Under the pieces are notes generated by a model, which ran no database searches, had not been told where the DNA came from, and saw nothing but the letters and a program-made list of their open reading frames with translations. Made by a program: the position numbers and the translations under genes. Shown in pieces: positions 38,524 through 47,045 of a DNA stretch of 64,000 nucleotides. How positions within the stretch are numbered: position 1 is the stretch's first letter; every line of letters starts with the position of its first letter. This stretch comes from Campylobacter sp. (GTDB taxonomy: Bacteria > Campylobacterota > Campylobacteria > Campylobacterales > Campylobacteraceae): the NCBI RefSeq assembly GCF_019423325.1, contig NZ_JAHZBQ010000002.1, positions 372,001 through 436,000 on the forward strand, written 5' to 3'.

Positions 38524-39112
38524 ATTTTCTCTTTAAATTTTAAAATTTAGCGCCGGTTGCGGCGAGATCGCGGGATTAAATTTGATCCCGCGATCTCGCG
38601 ATCGTATTTATGCTCGCAAGTCTCTGCGCGTTTAATTCACTTGGAATTTCGCGAGATTAAATCGCGAGATTAAATTTATCGCCCGCATCGCCTGCGATCG
38701 CTCGCGCTAATCAATCTCTAATCGACCAAATCGCGAGTTAAATTTTAATCCCGCGGCTTCGTTCAAATTTTACCCGCCTCGCCATGCGCGGATTGCGATA
38801 AATTTAGCTCACGCACCTTTGCGTACTCGCTCCGCTCGCAGCTTTGCAAGTACAAAATCCGCGCGAACGAATGCAAAATTTAATCGCGCTCTCGTTATTC
38901 GCGCAAAACCTGTCTGCAGACTTCGGCGCACCGGATTGCTCAAGCTTAATGAGCGCCGATCAACTCATACCTTCATGCAAGCCCCGCTGCGCTCGCATTG
39001 ACACTAACCCGCGCGATCTGAGAGCATAAATATTTGCGAATACGACTTACTCGCAAATTTTATGCATCCCGCCCAAAGCAAGGCGCGGGCAGACTTTGAG
39101 CAAAACGGCGCC
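38524..39112. other. Gap with an inverted repeat, no gene
   Basis: At 38562-38599 a near-perfect 38-base palindrome (arms GCGAGATCGCGGGAT and its complement) is followed by looser repeats of ATCGCGAGATTAAAT to about 38760. A weak CCCGC/GCGGG hairpin at 39067-39090 may end the receptor transcript. No coding region was recognised. Confidence 0.6.
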
Positions 39113-41590
39113 TTAATATTTATAATTAAACGTCAGCATAAAATTCCGCGGCTCGCCGTAGTAGTTGTTTTGTCCCGCTACTCTGTTATTTTGATTGATA
39201 AAGTAGCGCTTGTCGGTTATGTTTTTTACCGATAAATTTAAACTAAAATGCTCATTGTATTCATACGCAGCGTTGGCGTCCCATATCGTGTAGCCGCCCT
39301 GTACGGGGATGTCGTTAGCGGGGTAATAAGCGCCCGTCGAGATACTGCGCCTGGTATATTGGTTGTCGGTCTTGCTCTGATAGCGAAATCCGGCGCCCAA
39401 AGTGATCTTTTGCTGCGCTACGAGCGGAATTTCGTAGCTGCTGTAGAGCTTAAACATACGCTTAGGGATCCAAGGCTTGGCATTGGCACCCTTGCGGTAA
39501 TCGACGTTGCTTAGCGCCGCAAAACGCCTCTCGTCCTTCATATACTCGCTTTTATTGTAGGTGTAGCCTCCGAATACTTTCCACTCGTCGGTAATTGCAC
39601 CGTTTGCTTCTATGTCAAAGCCTCTGGATCTGACTTTGCCACTAGCTACCGATCTGCTTAGACCCGTAGCGTCGTAATAATCGTAGTCGGTGACGGCTCT
39701 ATTTTCCTGCATGATCTGAAAGAAAGCCACGGTCGTATTTAGCGCGCCGTCGAAAAATTCCGACTTTACGCCCACTTCGGCGTTATAGCCTACGATCGGC
39801 TCTAGAATTTTTTCGTTTCTATCCCTAGCGGTTTGAGGTTTATAAATTTCGGCATAGCTCGCATATAGCGAATGATCTCTCGAAAAATCCCACGTAAGCC
39901 CTACGTAAGGCGTGATCTTGTGTTTTTTAACGATATCGTCTTCGCTGTGGCGGCCCGTGCGATAGTTATCCGTAGCGCTTTCTCGCTTTAGCCTTGAATA
40001 TCTGCCGCCTACGAGCAGATGCCAATCATCGTTAAAATTATATCTCGTGCCCATCGCAACCATCTGCTGATAAATTTTAGTCGTGTAGTAAAGATTGTAG
40101 CAGCGGGTTCCAAGCGCGCATAGCGCGGTCGTATCATTCCAATTAGGCTCATTATTTATGAGACCCTTATTAAAGCTTTCATACGTTAGCCCTGCCGCAC
40201 CGCCGTAAACATCTCTATCGTGCTGCGTAAATCTCTCCTTCGACGCAGTAGCGTTTATGAAAAAATCATGGCTTTGCCCAAACAGCTCATAGCCGATATC
40301 GCTACCTACCTGAAAGCTTAGCTCCTTGCTGCCGTTATCGTATCTGTCATAGCCTATGTATCTGCTTGCAGGATCCCTGCCCACTCCGTGCCAGCCGCCG
40401 AATTTCAACAAGCTCTCGCTGTGAGTATAGTTTAGTTTGGCGTAAGCCTTGATATTATCGCTAAATTTATGATTTAGTTCCAAAAACGTATTATATTTTT
40501 CATAAACCGACCTGCTCCAATCCGATATAAAGGTCGTTCTTTTGCTTAAATTTAACGCGTTGCCGTCCTTGCCCACTACAGGAATGCCGAAAGGATCATA
40601 AACGCTTCTTGTCTTTTGATAGATCACACCGGCTAAAATTTCGCTAAAATCTCCGAGATCAGCTCCCACCATCGCCGATGCCGCGCCGCGTTCGGTATTT
40701 TGCAAATCTCTAAAGGAGCCCTCCTTGCCGCTTACGCCGATGAGCCGTCCTCGGAGCGAGCCGCTTTCGTTTAAGCCGCCCGTCACGTCCACGCTGCCGC
40801 GATAATAATCATAACTGCCCGCACTTAGCGATAAATTCGCTCCGAGCTCCTTTTGAGGACGCTTTCTTACTAAATTTATAGTTCCGCCGGGCTCGCCGTT
40901 GCTCTGCGTAAGACCCGCTACGCCGCGCAAAACCTCGACGCGGTCATAAAATGCAAGATCGGTGTGCTCCTTAGACTGCCCGTAAAGCCCCTGCGCCGCA
41001 AGCGCAGTCGTGGATTGCATGCCGTCCTCTTGGATATTGTCGATATTAAAACCACGCGATATCGGCAAACTCATACCAAATCTGCTGGTAGCGGTAATGC
41101 CGGGTACGTAATTTAGCGCGTCATCGACCTTTGTAAGGCTCAAATCCTTTATGAGCTGATCGGGTACGACGGAGACGGTTTGGGGCGTCTGGCGAATGCT
41201 TAGATCAAGACCGGTGGCGGTGTTCATATTATCGGTCGTATACATACCGGTGCCTTCAGTTGTCAATAGATCGGCCTTGCCAGTGACGTTTATGGTGCCG
41301 AGATTATCGCCGTCTGAGCCCTGCAGCGTAGAATTTGCCGCGCTACCGCTTTGCGGCATAGAATTTTGTGTAACGCTTTTAGTAGCGGAACTTACGACGG
41401 CGTTGCCCTGCGGCGCAGAATTTACAGCGGTAGGGTTTTCAGGCTTTTGCGCAGAGCTTTGCGACGACGAAATTTTAGAGGTGGAGCTTGCGGCGGATGA
41501 GTTTTGAGAAGCGCCGCTATTTTGCGCCGCAGTAAGCCAAAACGGCGAGCAAAGTAGCGCAAAAGAAAGTAAAATTTTACCCTTTTTCAT
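39113..41590 (-). CDS. TonB-dependent siderophore receptor (FhuE/FpvA type)
   Basis: An 825-residue outer-membrane receptor. Signal peptide (1-22), then a Ser/Ala/Asn-rich linker (about 23-100), a plug domain (RQTPQTVSVVPDQLI, DRVEVLRGVAGL, GEPGGTINLVRKRP) and a 22-strand barrel ending PRNFMLTFNYKY. The plug wording is that of siderophore receptors for hydroxamates or mixed siderophores rather than haem. The linker contains QNS-like words, as in the TM2 protein. No siderophore transporter genes adjoin. Iron control is expected; a palindrome lies 13 bases upstream. Confidence 0.88.
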   Translation of the reverse strand: MKKGKILLSFALLCSPFWLTAAQNSGASQNSSAASSTSKISSSQSSAQKPENPTAVNSAPQGNAVVSSATKSVTQNSMPQSGSAANSTLQGSDGDNLGTINVTGKADLLTTEGTGMYTTDNMNTATGLDLSIRQTPQTVSVVPDQLIKDLSLTKVDDALNYVPGITATSRFGMSLPISRGFNIDNIQEDGMQSTTALAAQGLYGQSKEHTDLAFYDRVEVLRGVAGLTQSNGEPGGTINLVRKRPQKELGANLSLSAGSYDYYRGSVDVTGGLNESGSLRGRLIGVSGKEGSFRDLQNTERGAASAMVGADLGDFSEILAGVIYQKTRSVYDPFGIPVVGKDGNALNLSKRTTFISDWSRSVYEKYNTFLELNHKFSDNIKAYAKLNYTHSESLLKFGGWHGVGRDPASRYIGYDRYDNGSKELSFQVGSDIGYELFGQSHDFFINATASKERFTQHDRDVYGGAAGLTYESFNKGLINNEPNWNDTTALCALGTRCYNLYYTTKIYQQMVAMGTRYNFNDDWHLLVGGRYSRLKRESATDNYRTGRHSEDDIVKKHKITPYVGLTWDFSRDHSLYASYAEIYKPQTARDRNEKILEPIVGYNAEVGVKSEFFDGALNTTVAFFQIMQENRAVTDYDYYDATGLSRSVASGKVRSRGFDIEANGAITDEWKVFGGYTYNKSEYMKDERRFAALSNVDYRKGANAKPWIPKRMFKLYSSYEIPLVAQQKITLGAGFRYQSKTDNQYTRRSISTGAYYPANDIPVQGGYTIWDANAAYEYNEHFSLNLSVKNITDKRYFINQNNRVAGQNNYYGEPRNFMLTFNYKY

Positions 41591-41602
41591 AAAAATCCTT
41601 TT

Positions 41603-41618
41603 TAGATTTTATAATCTA
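41603..41618. promoter_or_regulatory. Palindrome in the receptor promoter
   Basis: TAGATT, four bases TTAT, then AATCTA, 13 bases upstream of the receptor start and overlapping A/T-rich DNA that reads TATAAA on the minus strand. It could be an operator. It does not match a Fur box well. Confidence 0.3.
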
Positions 41619-41822
41619 TATCAATTTGCTGGCGAGATTATCTTACAATTCTTCTTAAATAATAATAAAATTTTTAATAAACTAAATCATAAAATTTTAT
41701 ATGTAATTACTAATTTAACGGAATTTAATAAGATCTATTGACGAATTTTTAAGCAAAATTTATATGGATTTTAAAAAGTATATGAATTTGAAAAACAAAG
41801 GATTTAAAAATTTAAAATTCTA

Positions 41823-41861
41823 AAATTCCGCCGCTTTAAAATAACGTAAGCGACGGAATTT
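41823..41861 (-). terminator. Hairpin downstream of the universal stress gene
   Basis: AAATTCCG and CGGAATTT pair over 8 bases and continue, after one mismatch, with CGCTT/AAGCG. On the minus strand it lies 28 bases after the stop and is followed by TAGAATTTT. Confidence 0.5.
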
Positions 41862-41888
41862 AGCGCTTATCGGCGTTTGGTCTTGCGA

Positions 41889-42734
41889 TTACGATAGCAC
41901 TAGCACCGGTACAAGCGCATTGTGCAAGATATCCTCGGAAACGCTGCCTAAAAAGAGCTTTTTGAAAAAGCCCTTCGTAAAGGCACCGGTAGCGATCAGA
42001 TCGAGGTTATTGGCGCGGCGATATTTGATGATCTCATCGGCGGGCACTTCCGCTTGGATGTATTTGAAAGTGGCGTTTTGAGTGCCTAAAATTTCGCGCG
42101 CTAGATCCAGCATCCGCTCACCCTCTGTGGCACCCGCATTAATGTGCAAGACATGCTTATGTGCGCTCGCAAGAAGCTTTGAGCTCTTTATAAACTCAAG
42201 TGTGCGTTTCGCCGCGTCAGTGCCGTCAAATGCGATGAGCACGGAGTTAATCGGTGAAAATTCCTTATTCACGAGCAGCGATGGCACGTGAAGCTCCTTT
42301 ATCAGCACGCTTGCGTTAAAGCCTACGTCCTCGTTATTCGAGCCCTTGATACCGAGTACAAAAATTTCAGCTTCGTCCTTGTACTCGGCGATAACGTCGA
42401 TAAAATCGCCATCTTTAATGATCTTACTCGCCTTTAGACCCGCAGCAGTCGCAGCGCAGATATATTCATCCAGCATCGCTTCAGCTTCTTCGTGGTCTTT
42501 CTCCGCATCCACGCCGCCTAGTGTGGGACTTCCGTAGCTATTTGCAAGGATATCATTCTCTCCTAGGACGATTCCGCCTGCGGCTAGCCCATAAAAATTC
42601 TCGCCAAGCTCCGGGATTTCAACCACGTGAATAAATACGAGCTCGGCACCCAAGGTTTTAGCGACGTAAATTCCGTAATCTCTAACCGCCGGGGCAAGCG
42701 CATTTTGATCGACGCAAGTGATGACCTTTTTCAT
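41889..42734 (-). CDS. Tandem universal stress protein
   Basis: 281 residues from the ATG with AAGGACG upstream (MKKVITCVDQNALAPA). Two UspA domains in tandem: the first to about 145, the second from SVLIAFDGTDAAKRTLE. The second keeps a UspA-type end with GFFKKLFLGSVSEDIL and VPVLVL, related to the ATP-binding G-rich loop, though one glycine is changed. A role in stress survival is inferred from the family. Monocistronic, with a terminator-like hairpin downstream. Confidence 0.85.
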   Translation of the reverse strand: MKKVITCVDQNALAPAVRDYGIYVAKTLGAELVFIHVVEIPELGENFYGLAAGGIVLGENDILANSYGSPTLGGVDAEKDHEEAEAMLDEYICAATAAGLKASKIIKDGDFIDVIAEYKDEAEIFVLGIKGSNNEDVGFNASVLIKELHVPSLLVNKEFSPINSVLIAFDGTDAAKRTLEFIKSSKLLASAHKHVLHINAGATEGERMLDLAREILGTQNATFKYIQAEVPADEIIKYRRANNLDLIATGAFTKGFFKKLFLGSVSEDILHNALVPVLVLS

Positions 42735-42998
42735 TTTTCGTCCTTTTAAAGATAAAATTTTAATCAAAATAAGCTTATCAAATTTTGTATAAAAGTTATT
42801 TAAATTCGGCGAACTTGAATGCGGCGCGGGCGATTTTGTGAAATTTTAAAGCCGCGTCGTAATGGATTTGTGAGGTGCGGGCGCGCTTGTGGCAAGCTAG
42901 CTTAGGCTCAGCGTGGCAGGTGGGCGCGCTGTACAGACGCGGCAGACAAGGTGCGGCGCGGGCGGTTTTAAAATTTATCAAGCCGCTAAAAGTGCGGT

Positions 42999-43256
42999 TT
43001 AAAGCGCCGTTATTGCGGTTAGTAGCCCAAAGATGATCCCCGGGAAATTCGCCGCGGCGAGCGGATAGTCCTTTTTGGGCTTTAGCAGGCCGTAGCTAAG
43101 CTATATCGTGCAGTTTATCGCGGCTGCGAGCGGCTGGAGAAACGGGACTTTGTTGCCGTCTAAATTTGCCATTATATTCGGCACATAGGATACATACATG
43201 ATGACCGACAGGCGTGTGCCCGCCCAACCTAAAATTTGTAAATTTCTTTCGCTCAT
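42999..43256 (-). pseudogene. SemiSWEET sugar transporter gene with an internal amber codon
   Basis: The frame from ATG at 43256 to TAA at 42999 (86 codons) reads as a SemiSWEET: MSERNLQILGWAGTRLSVIM, then YVSYVPNIMANL, QPLAAAINCT, and LKPKKDYPLAAANFPGIIFG. Codon 52 (43101-43103) is TAG where family members have TGG (Trp) after INCT(I/L). The reading frame is otherwise intact across all three transmembrane helices, so this is a single nonsense change. Without suppression only helices 1 and most of 2 would be made. Confidence 0.85.
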
Positions 43257-43569
43257 TGATTTTCCTTTTTAGAAATACGTTTCAAATTTGCAAATGAAAC
43301 GGAGCGGGGTTTTAATATATTAAAAATAAGAAACAAATTAAAAAATGGCTAGAAATAAAATTTGGCTTTAGATTTATAACGGCGCCCTCTTACCTGTTCG
43401 CATCTGCGTAAATTTTAAAGCGGCGTTTGCAGCGTGCGTTTTAAAAATAGAGAAATTTAAAACGCCGGACAATGGTTGAAATTTAAATTTTAAAGAGATA
43501 AAATTTTAAACGACTGAAGCCAAATTTAAGTAAAATTTTACAGGAGAATTACGGTAAAATTTCAAAAAT
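43257..43569. other. AT-rich gap, nothing recognised
   Basis: 313 bases between the SemiSWEET remnant and the small-gene row. Rich in AAAATTTTA words near the right end; no gene, clear promoter or hairpin identified. Confidence 0.55.
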
Positions 43570-43761
43570 ATGAGAAGTAAATTTTATAATTTCTCGGACG
43601 TTAAAGATAGGAGCATTTGCCCTAAGTGCGGAGGCGAACTGCAAGATTATGCCGAGATAGAAAAGTGGAATCAAATAGAAAAGAATAAAAAGCTTGAAAG
43701 ATATTATAAATTTGAAAAAGAGTGGCTAAAGACGATAAAAAAACAAGGGAGCGAGAAATAA
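43570..43761 (+). CDS. Small protein with one CPKC motif
   Basis: 63 residues, not recognised. An N-terminal CPKC (Cys17, Cys20) in RSICPKCGGEL looks like half a zinc ribbon and is followed by a long charged helix (YAEIEKWNQIEKNKKLER). First of a run of AT-rich genes; it ends one base before the next ATG. No clear ribosome-binding site, so the start may be wrong or the gene may be a fragment. Confidence 0.45.
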   Translation: MRSKFYNFSDVKDRSICPKCGGELQDYAEIEKWNQIEKNKKLERYYKFEKEWLKTIKKQGSEK

Positions 43762-43762
43762 A

Positions 43763-44170
43763 ATGATAAATTATAGAAATATTGGTTCTATTTATGAGCT
43801 TGACTCTTTGTCTAAAAGCGGCTCGGATATATATTTGCTTATCGGATCGCACTTTATGGACAAAATAGATATCTTTAGTAATATCACAACGGATTTTCTT
43901 ATAGGCGTCAAGTGGATATTCTTCTACGCAGAGAAAGCGTCGCGATTAGAAGATATCTTTGATAGTTTTATAGAGCGGCACGATTTATTGGATATCGTTA
44001 CATTGTCATACGGAATCGATGAAAAAACGGAGCTTGTAAATCTATTTTTATCTAAGATAACTCCAACAACTATGGGCGTATCAATATTGGATGAGAAAAA
44101 TGCAAACGAAAACGAGCTATTACGTGAAATTCTAAAAGGCGTAAATAATAAAAATGGCGATAAAATTTAA
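43763..44170 (+). CDS. Unknown protein, immunity-like gene row
   Basis: 135 residues, soluble, not recognised. It begins MINYRNIGSIYELDSLSKSG. The mix of acidic helices with a central aromatic segment (GVKWIFFYAEKASRLEDIFD) resembles small immunity proteins in general character only. It starts one base after the preceding stop and lies 13 bases before the next gene, so the row is likely one transcript. Confidence 0.55.
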   Translation: MINYRNIGSIYELDSLSKSGSDIYLLIGSHFMDKIDIFSNITTDFLIGVKWIFFYAEKASRLEDIFDSFIERHDLLDIVTLSYGIDEKTELVNLFLSKITPTTMGVSILDEKNANENELLREILKGVNNKNGDKI

Positions 44171-44183
44171 AATGAGGTGAAAT

Positions 44184-44711
44184 ATGCAGCAAAATGAAGA
44201 GTTGTATTATTTAATAGCTGGATTCATATACGATTGGTGCGATATAGAGCTGTTTTGCGATGAATTTTATAAGATGTATGATTTGGAATCGCAATATTGC
44301 GCAACCAATAAAGCGGAAGAGCAGGCATTAAAAGAATTGGATATGATGACGGGTAGATTTTCTGAGTTTGATGAAGATTTTAAAAGGGCTCCTAACGTAT
44401 TTTTTAAAGAAGGCGAGATAAGGCAAAAGGCAGAAGAAATTTTTCGATTATTTTCTAATATCAAAATTTCGAAAGAGGAATTTTTTAGATTTTTGAAAGA
44501 ACAGAGAGGGCTAAATTTTCCGATTGGCGTTGATTTAGGCGAAGGCTATGTAATGTGCCCAAATTGCTCCAATGCAATGAAGGTAGATAGTCACCAAAGC
44601 GTAATTACATGCGATAATAAATATTGTATCGCTAAGCTTATCAATCCTTTGGCAAAATTAACGCTTGCAAAGATCGAGAGTGCGAAATACAATAGCCAAG
44701 AAGCCGATTAA
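44184..44711 (+). CDS. Unknown protein with C-terminal zinc-ribbon-like cysteines; colicin-immunity-like N-terminus
   Basis: 175 residues. The N-terminal 100 (ELYYLIAGFIYDWCDIELFC, DEFYKMYDL, RAPNVFFKEGEIRQKAEEIF) has a pattern seen in colicin-D-type immunity proteins, by eye. The C-terminus has Cys125 and Cys128 (CPNC) and Cys143 and Cys148 (CDNKYC), a likely zinc site. The AGGTG ribosome-binding site is good. An immunity role is inference; no toxin gene is adjacent. Confidence 0.55.
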   Translation: MQQNEELYYLIAGFIYDWCDIELFCDEFYKMYDLESQYCATNKAEEQALKELDMMTGRFSEFDEDFKRAPNVFFKEGEIRQKAEEIFRLFSNIKISKEEFFRFLKEQRGLNFPIGVDLGEGYVMCPNCSNAMKVDSHQSVITCDNKYCIAKLINPLAKLTLAKIESAKYNSQEAD

Positions 44712-44757
44712 AAGGCTCAAGCGGACAAATCTTTGCTAAACCATAGAAAGGAGCACA

Positions 44758-45111
44758 ATGCTAAGCGGAAGAGAAATTTACGAGAATTTTTTGTTAAGAT
44801 TTTCGGATAACGAACGCGATATTATGAAAAATTTGGCGAGAAATATATATAAACTAAACAAAAGAGAGTTTATCATTGAGTTTGATGAAAACGATATATA
44901 CAAAGTTAGATTTTATGACGACTTTGAAGGATGCTGTGATCCAAGTCTTGAAGAAGGAGAAGAGGGATGGGATGAGCTATTTTTTGGATTTGAATTTGTA
45001 GTTTTAGAGGTTTTATCGACGCAAGCTGTAAAATTTAAAAAGGGCGATTATATCGAAATAAACTATAAAAACTATCCCAAAATATTTGATATGGATAGAA
45101 ATTTGATTTAG
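44758..45111 (+). CDS. Unknown acidic protein, immunity-like gene row
   Basis: 117 residues, strongly acidic (CCDPSLEEGEEGWDELFFGF in the middle), not recognised. An acidic, small, soluble product is typical of immunity proteins that shield basic nucleases, but this is character only. GAAAGGAG lies before the ATG. Confidence 0.55.
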   Translation: MLSGREIYENFLLRFSDNERDIMKNLARNIYKLNKREFIIEFDENDIYKVRFYDDFEGCCDPSLEEGEEGWDELFFGFEFVVLEVLSTQAVKFKKGDYIEINYKNYPKIFDMDRNLI

Positions 45112-45146
45112 ATATGATGATTTAATAGAATTATGGAGAAAAACGG

Positions 45147-45212
45147 ATGCTTAATTTAGAAGGGCAGGAATTTCGCGTAAAGAGTATGGCGCGAGACGTC
45201 ATAAAAGAATGA
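45147..45212 (+). pseudogene. Short frame, possible gene fragment
   Basis: A 21-codon frame (MLNLEGQEFRVKSMARDVIK, then Glu and stop) with a GGAG site upstream. It looks like the beginning of a larger gene cut short, sitting between two intact members of the row; no continuation was found in the next 78 bases. Confidence 0.35.
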
Positions 45213-45290
45213 GATAAATATAATTTAGGCTCGAACGATAGAACATTCAAATTAAATTAGGTAGTAAAAAACAAAAAATAGGATTTTGAT

Positions 45291-45773
45291 ATGATAGAAA
45301 ATGAATTTGAATTTTTAATTGCCTCCGTGCCGGATAGAGAAAAAGTAGTAGCCGAGATTTGGCATATGGACAGAGAGGCTTTAATAGAGATCAACCATGA
45401 AACGAATAAGCTTTTGGTCGCTGCTACCGAGACTCGGCATAATATCAATTTTTACGAGCTTATATGGGCGCTATATGCTGGGGGATTATGGCTAAAAGAT
45501 GGAAATCAAACACCGAATTTTACGGAGCAATTTGAGAAATTTTCAAAAAGAAACGGAAGATGTTCGGAAAATATCTTTAAATTTACAAGATATGAAAATA
45601 AAGTGAGCATAGAACATAAAGGCAATCTAATAGCGCATGTCATAAAAGATGGCGACGCCCTATCGGTAGGTTTGTTAAATTTTGGATTTGAATTAAAAGA
45701 CTGCGTAGAGCTCGAAAATTTCGTATGGGCTTTGCAAAATTCTAGGAAACTGCTAGATAGCGCGGACGGCTAA
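45291..45773 (+). CDS. Unknown protein, immunity-like gene row
   Basis: 160 residues. The first 60 (FEFLIASVPDREKVVAEIWH through NFYELIWAL) match a pattern common in small predicted immunity proteins that begin with a FE.L.A..PDREKLVAEI segment. The middle GGLWLKDGNQTPNFTEQF and the C-terminus are unrecognised. The start at 45291 has AGGATTTTGAT upstream. Immunity is inference from pattern and context. Confidence 0.55.
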   Translation: MIENEFEFLIASVPDREKVVAEIWHMDREALIEINHETNKLLVAATETRHNINFYELIWALYAGGLWLKDGNQTPNFTEQFEKFSKRNGRCSENIFKFTRYENKVSIEHKGNLIAHVIKDGDALSVGLLNFGFELKDCVELENFVWALQNSRKLLDSADG

Positions 45774-45808
45774 GTATCACAATTAAAAACATTATAAAGG
45801 ATAATAAA

Positions 45809-46177
45809 ATGACCGATTATTTCGCAAGAAAAGAAAGCGCGATAAAATTAAATAAGCTTTTGGGGTTAGATTCGACGGGAAATGAGCAAGATTGGGAGCT
45901 AGAATTAGCAGATATCGGCAAAATTACGTCAATGTTAAATTTGCTAGAAGACAAGACATTAAATTTCCACGATAAGATTGCTCTGTCGCATTTAATTGTC
46001 GCTTCGTTTGAGAAAGAGGATGAAGAGCTAGGCGCGGTAGACAAAGATAGGATTAAAATATTTGCCGACTTTCTGGACGATAACTTGCAAATCAAAAATA
46101 TCATACAAGAATATTGGATAGTTGCGTATGGGAATTTGAGTAAAAATTTAGCCTATTTGATATTTGGGGATAAATAA
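45809..46177 (+). CDS. Unknown helical protein, immunity-like gene row
   Basis: 122 residues, all-helical and acidic, unrecognised (MTDYFARKESAIKLNKLLGL at the start). TAAAGGATAATAAA precedes the ATG, a fair ribosome-binding site. It follows the previous gene by 35 bases on the same strand. Confidence 0.52.
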   Translation: MTDYFARKESAIKLNKLLGLDSTGNEQDWELELADIGKITSMLNLLEDKTLNFHDKIALSHLIVASFEKEDEELGAVDKDRIKIFADFLDDNLQIKNIIQEYWIVAYGNLSKNLAYLIFGDK

Positions 46178-46281
46178 AGATATTAAATTTGTGAAATTCT
46201 AAATATAAAATTAAGTATAAAGAAAAGATGGCTAAAATTTTGTCGAGATCGTCGATATAGGTAGAAATAAAGGATAAAATA

Positions 46282-46839
46282 ATGCAGCCCAAAATTAGGA
46301 ATTTGTGTTTATCGTTAGAAAATAGAATTTTAAATCTACATCCTTTTAATCCCGAGCAAGTATGCTGCTGCATAGCGACATGGTTTATTGAAAATAAAAT
46401 TTTGTTTCTTATGAAAGAATACGACGGTTGCGGCTTGGACGAGCTGTTAAAGTTAAATTTTAAAGATTATCCGACCGAGCTATCGATTTACGGCGACGGA
46501 AAAGCGAAGGATCTCTTTGGCGTAAAGATCATCAAATCGGACAAATATCGCTTGATAAATAAAATTAAAGCGCTGAAAGATCAAAAGAGCTTAAGACTAG
46601 TCTACGAGGAATTAAACTCGATTGTATTCGATAGCTTGGTAGTTAGCGTGGATTTGGACTTGGCGTGCGAATGCCCGCAATGGTCGCCTAGCAATTATAG
46701 AGTTATGTTAAATGAAGCGACGGACGAAATCGTTTTTGCCTGTATAAACTGCGAGAAGAAATTTTATCCGCATACTCTTACCGAGTGCCAAATAGATTGT
46801 AATCTTACTATTCCTAAACGCGGATATTTTATCAATTAA
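46282..46839 (+). CDS. Unknown protein with paired cysteine motifs, last gene of the row
   Basis: 185 residues. C-terminal Cys129 and Cys131 (CEC) and Cys154 and Cys157 (CINC) could bind zinc, as in the 44184 gene; an N-terminal CCC occurs at 28-30. The protein is otherwise unrecognised. AAAGGATAAAATA precedes the ATG. The row ends here, 206 bases before the convergent RclA-like gene. Confidence 0.55.
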   Translation: MQPKIRNLCLSLENRILNLHPFNPEQVCCCIATWFIENKILFLMKEYDGCGLDELLKLNFKDYPTELSIYGDGKAKDLFGVKIIKSDKYRLINKIKALKDQKSLRLVYEELNSIVFDSLVVSVDLDLACECPQWSPSNYRVMLNEATDEIVFACINCEKKFYPHTLTECQIDCNLTIPKRGYFIN

Positions 46840-47045
46840 CTATTTCAATCATCTCTTTTATAGCCAACTTTGGTATCCAAGAAAGAAGCTGACGGCAAGG
46901 ACTCAAACTATTTAACCCAGTCTAAATTTAATCCGCTCCGGCGCATTAAATTTCACGATCAATTTGTTCCGGGCGCTTGGGGTAGGACATTGCCTAGCTA
47001 GTGCGCCCAGGCATCGTCAAGCCCGAGCGCCGTTAAATTTCAAAT

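Noticed and set aside
38819..39029. Overlapping short plus-strand frames
   Set aside because: Two overlapping frames of similar length with Ser/Arg-rich translations indicate non-coding GC-rich DNA.
42796..42981. 60-codon minus-strand frame upstream of the universal stress gene
   Set aside because: Composition is unlike a protein and no ribosome-binding site; the nearby SemiSWEET remnant explains the region better.
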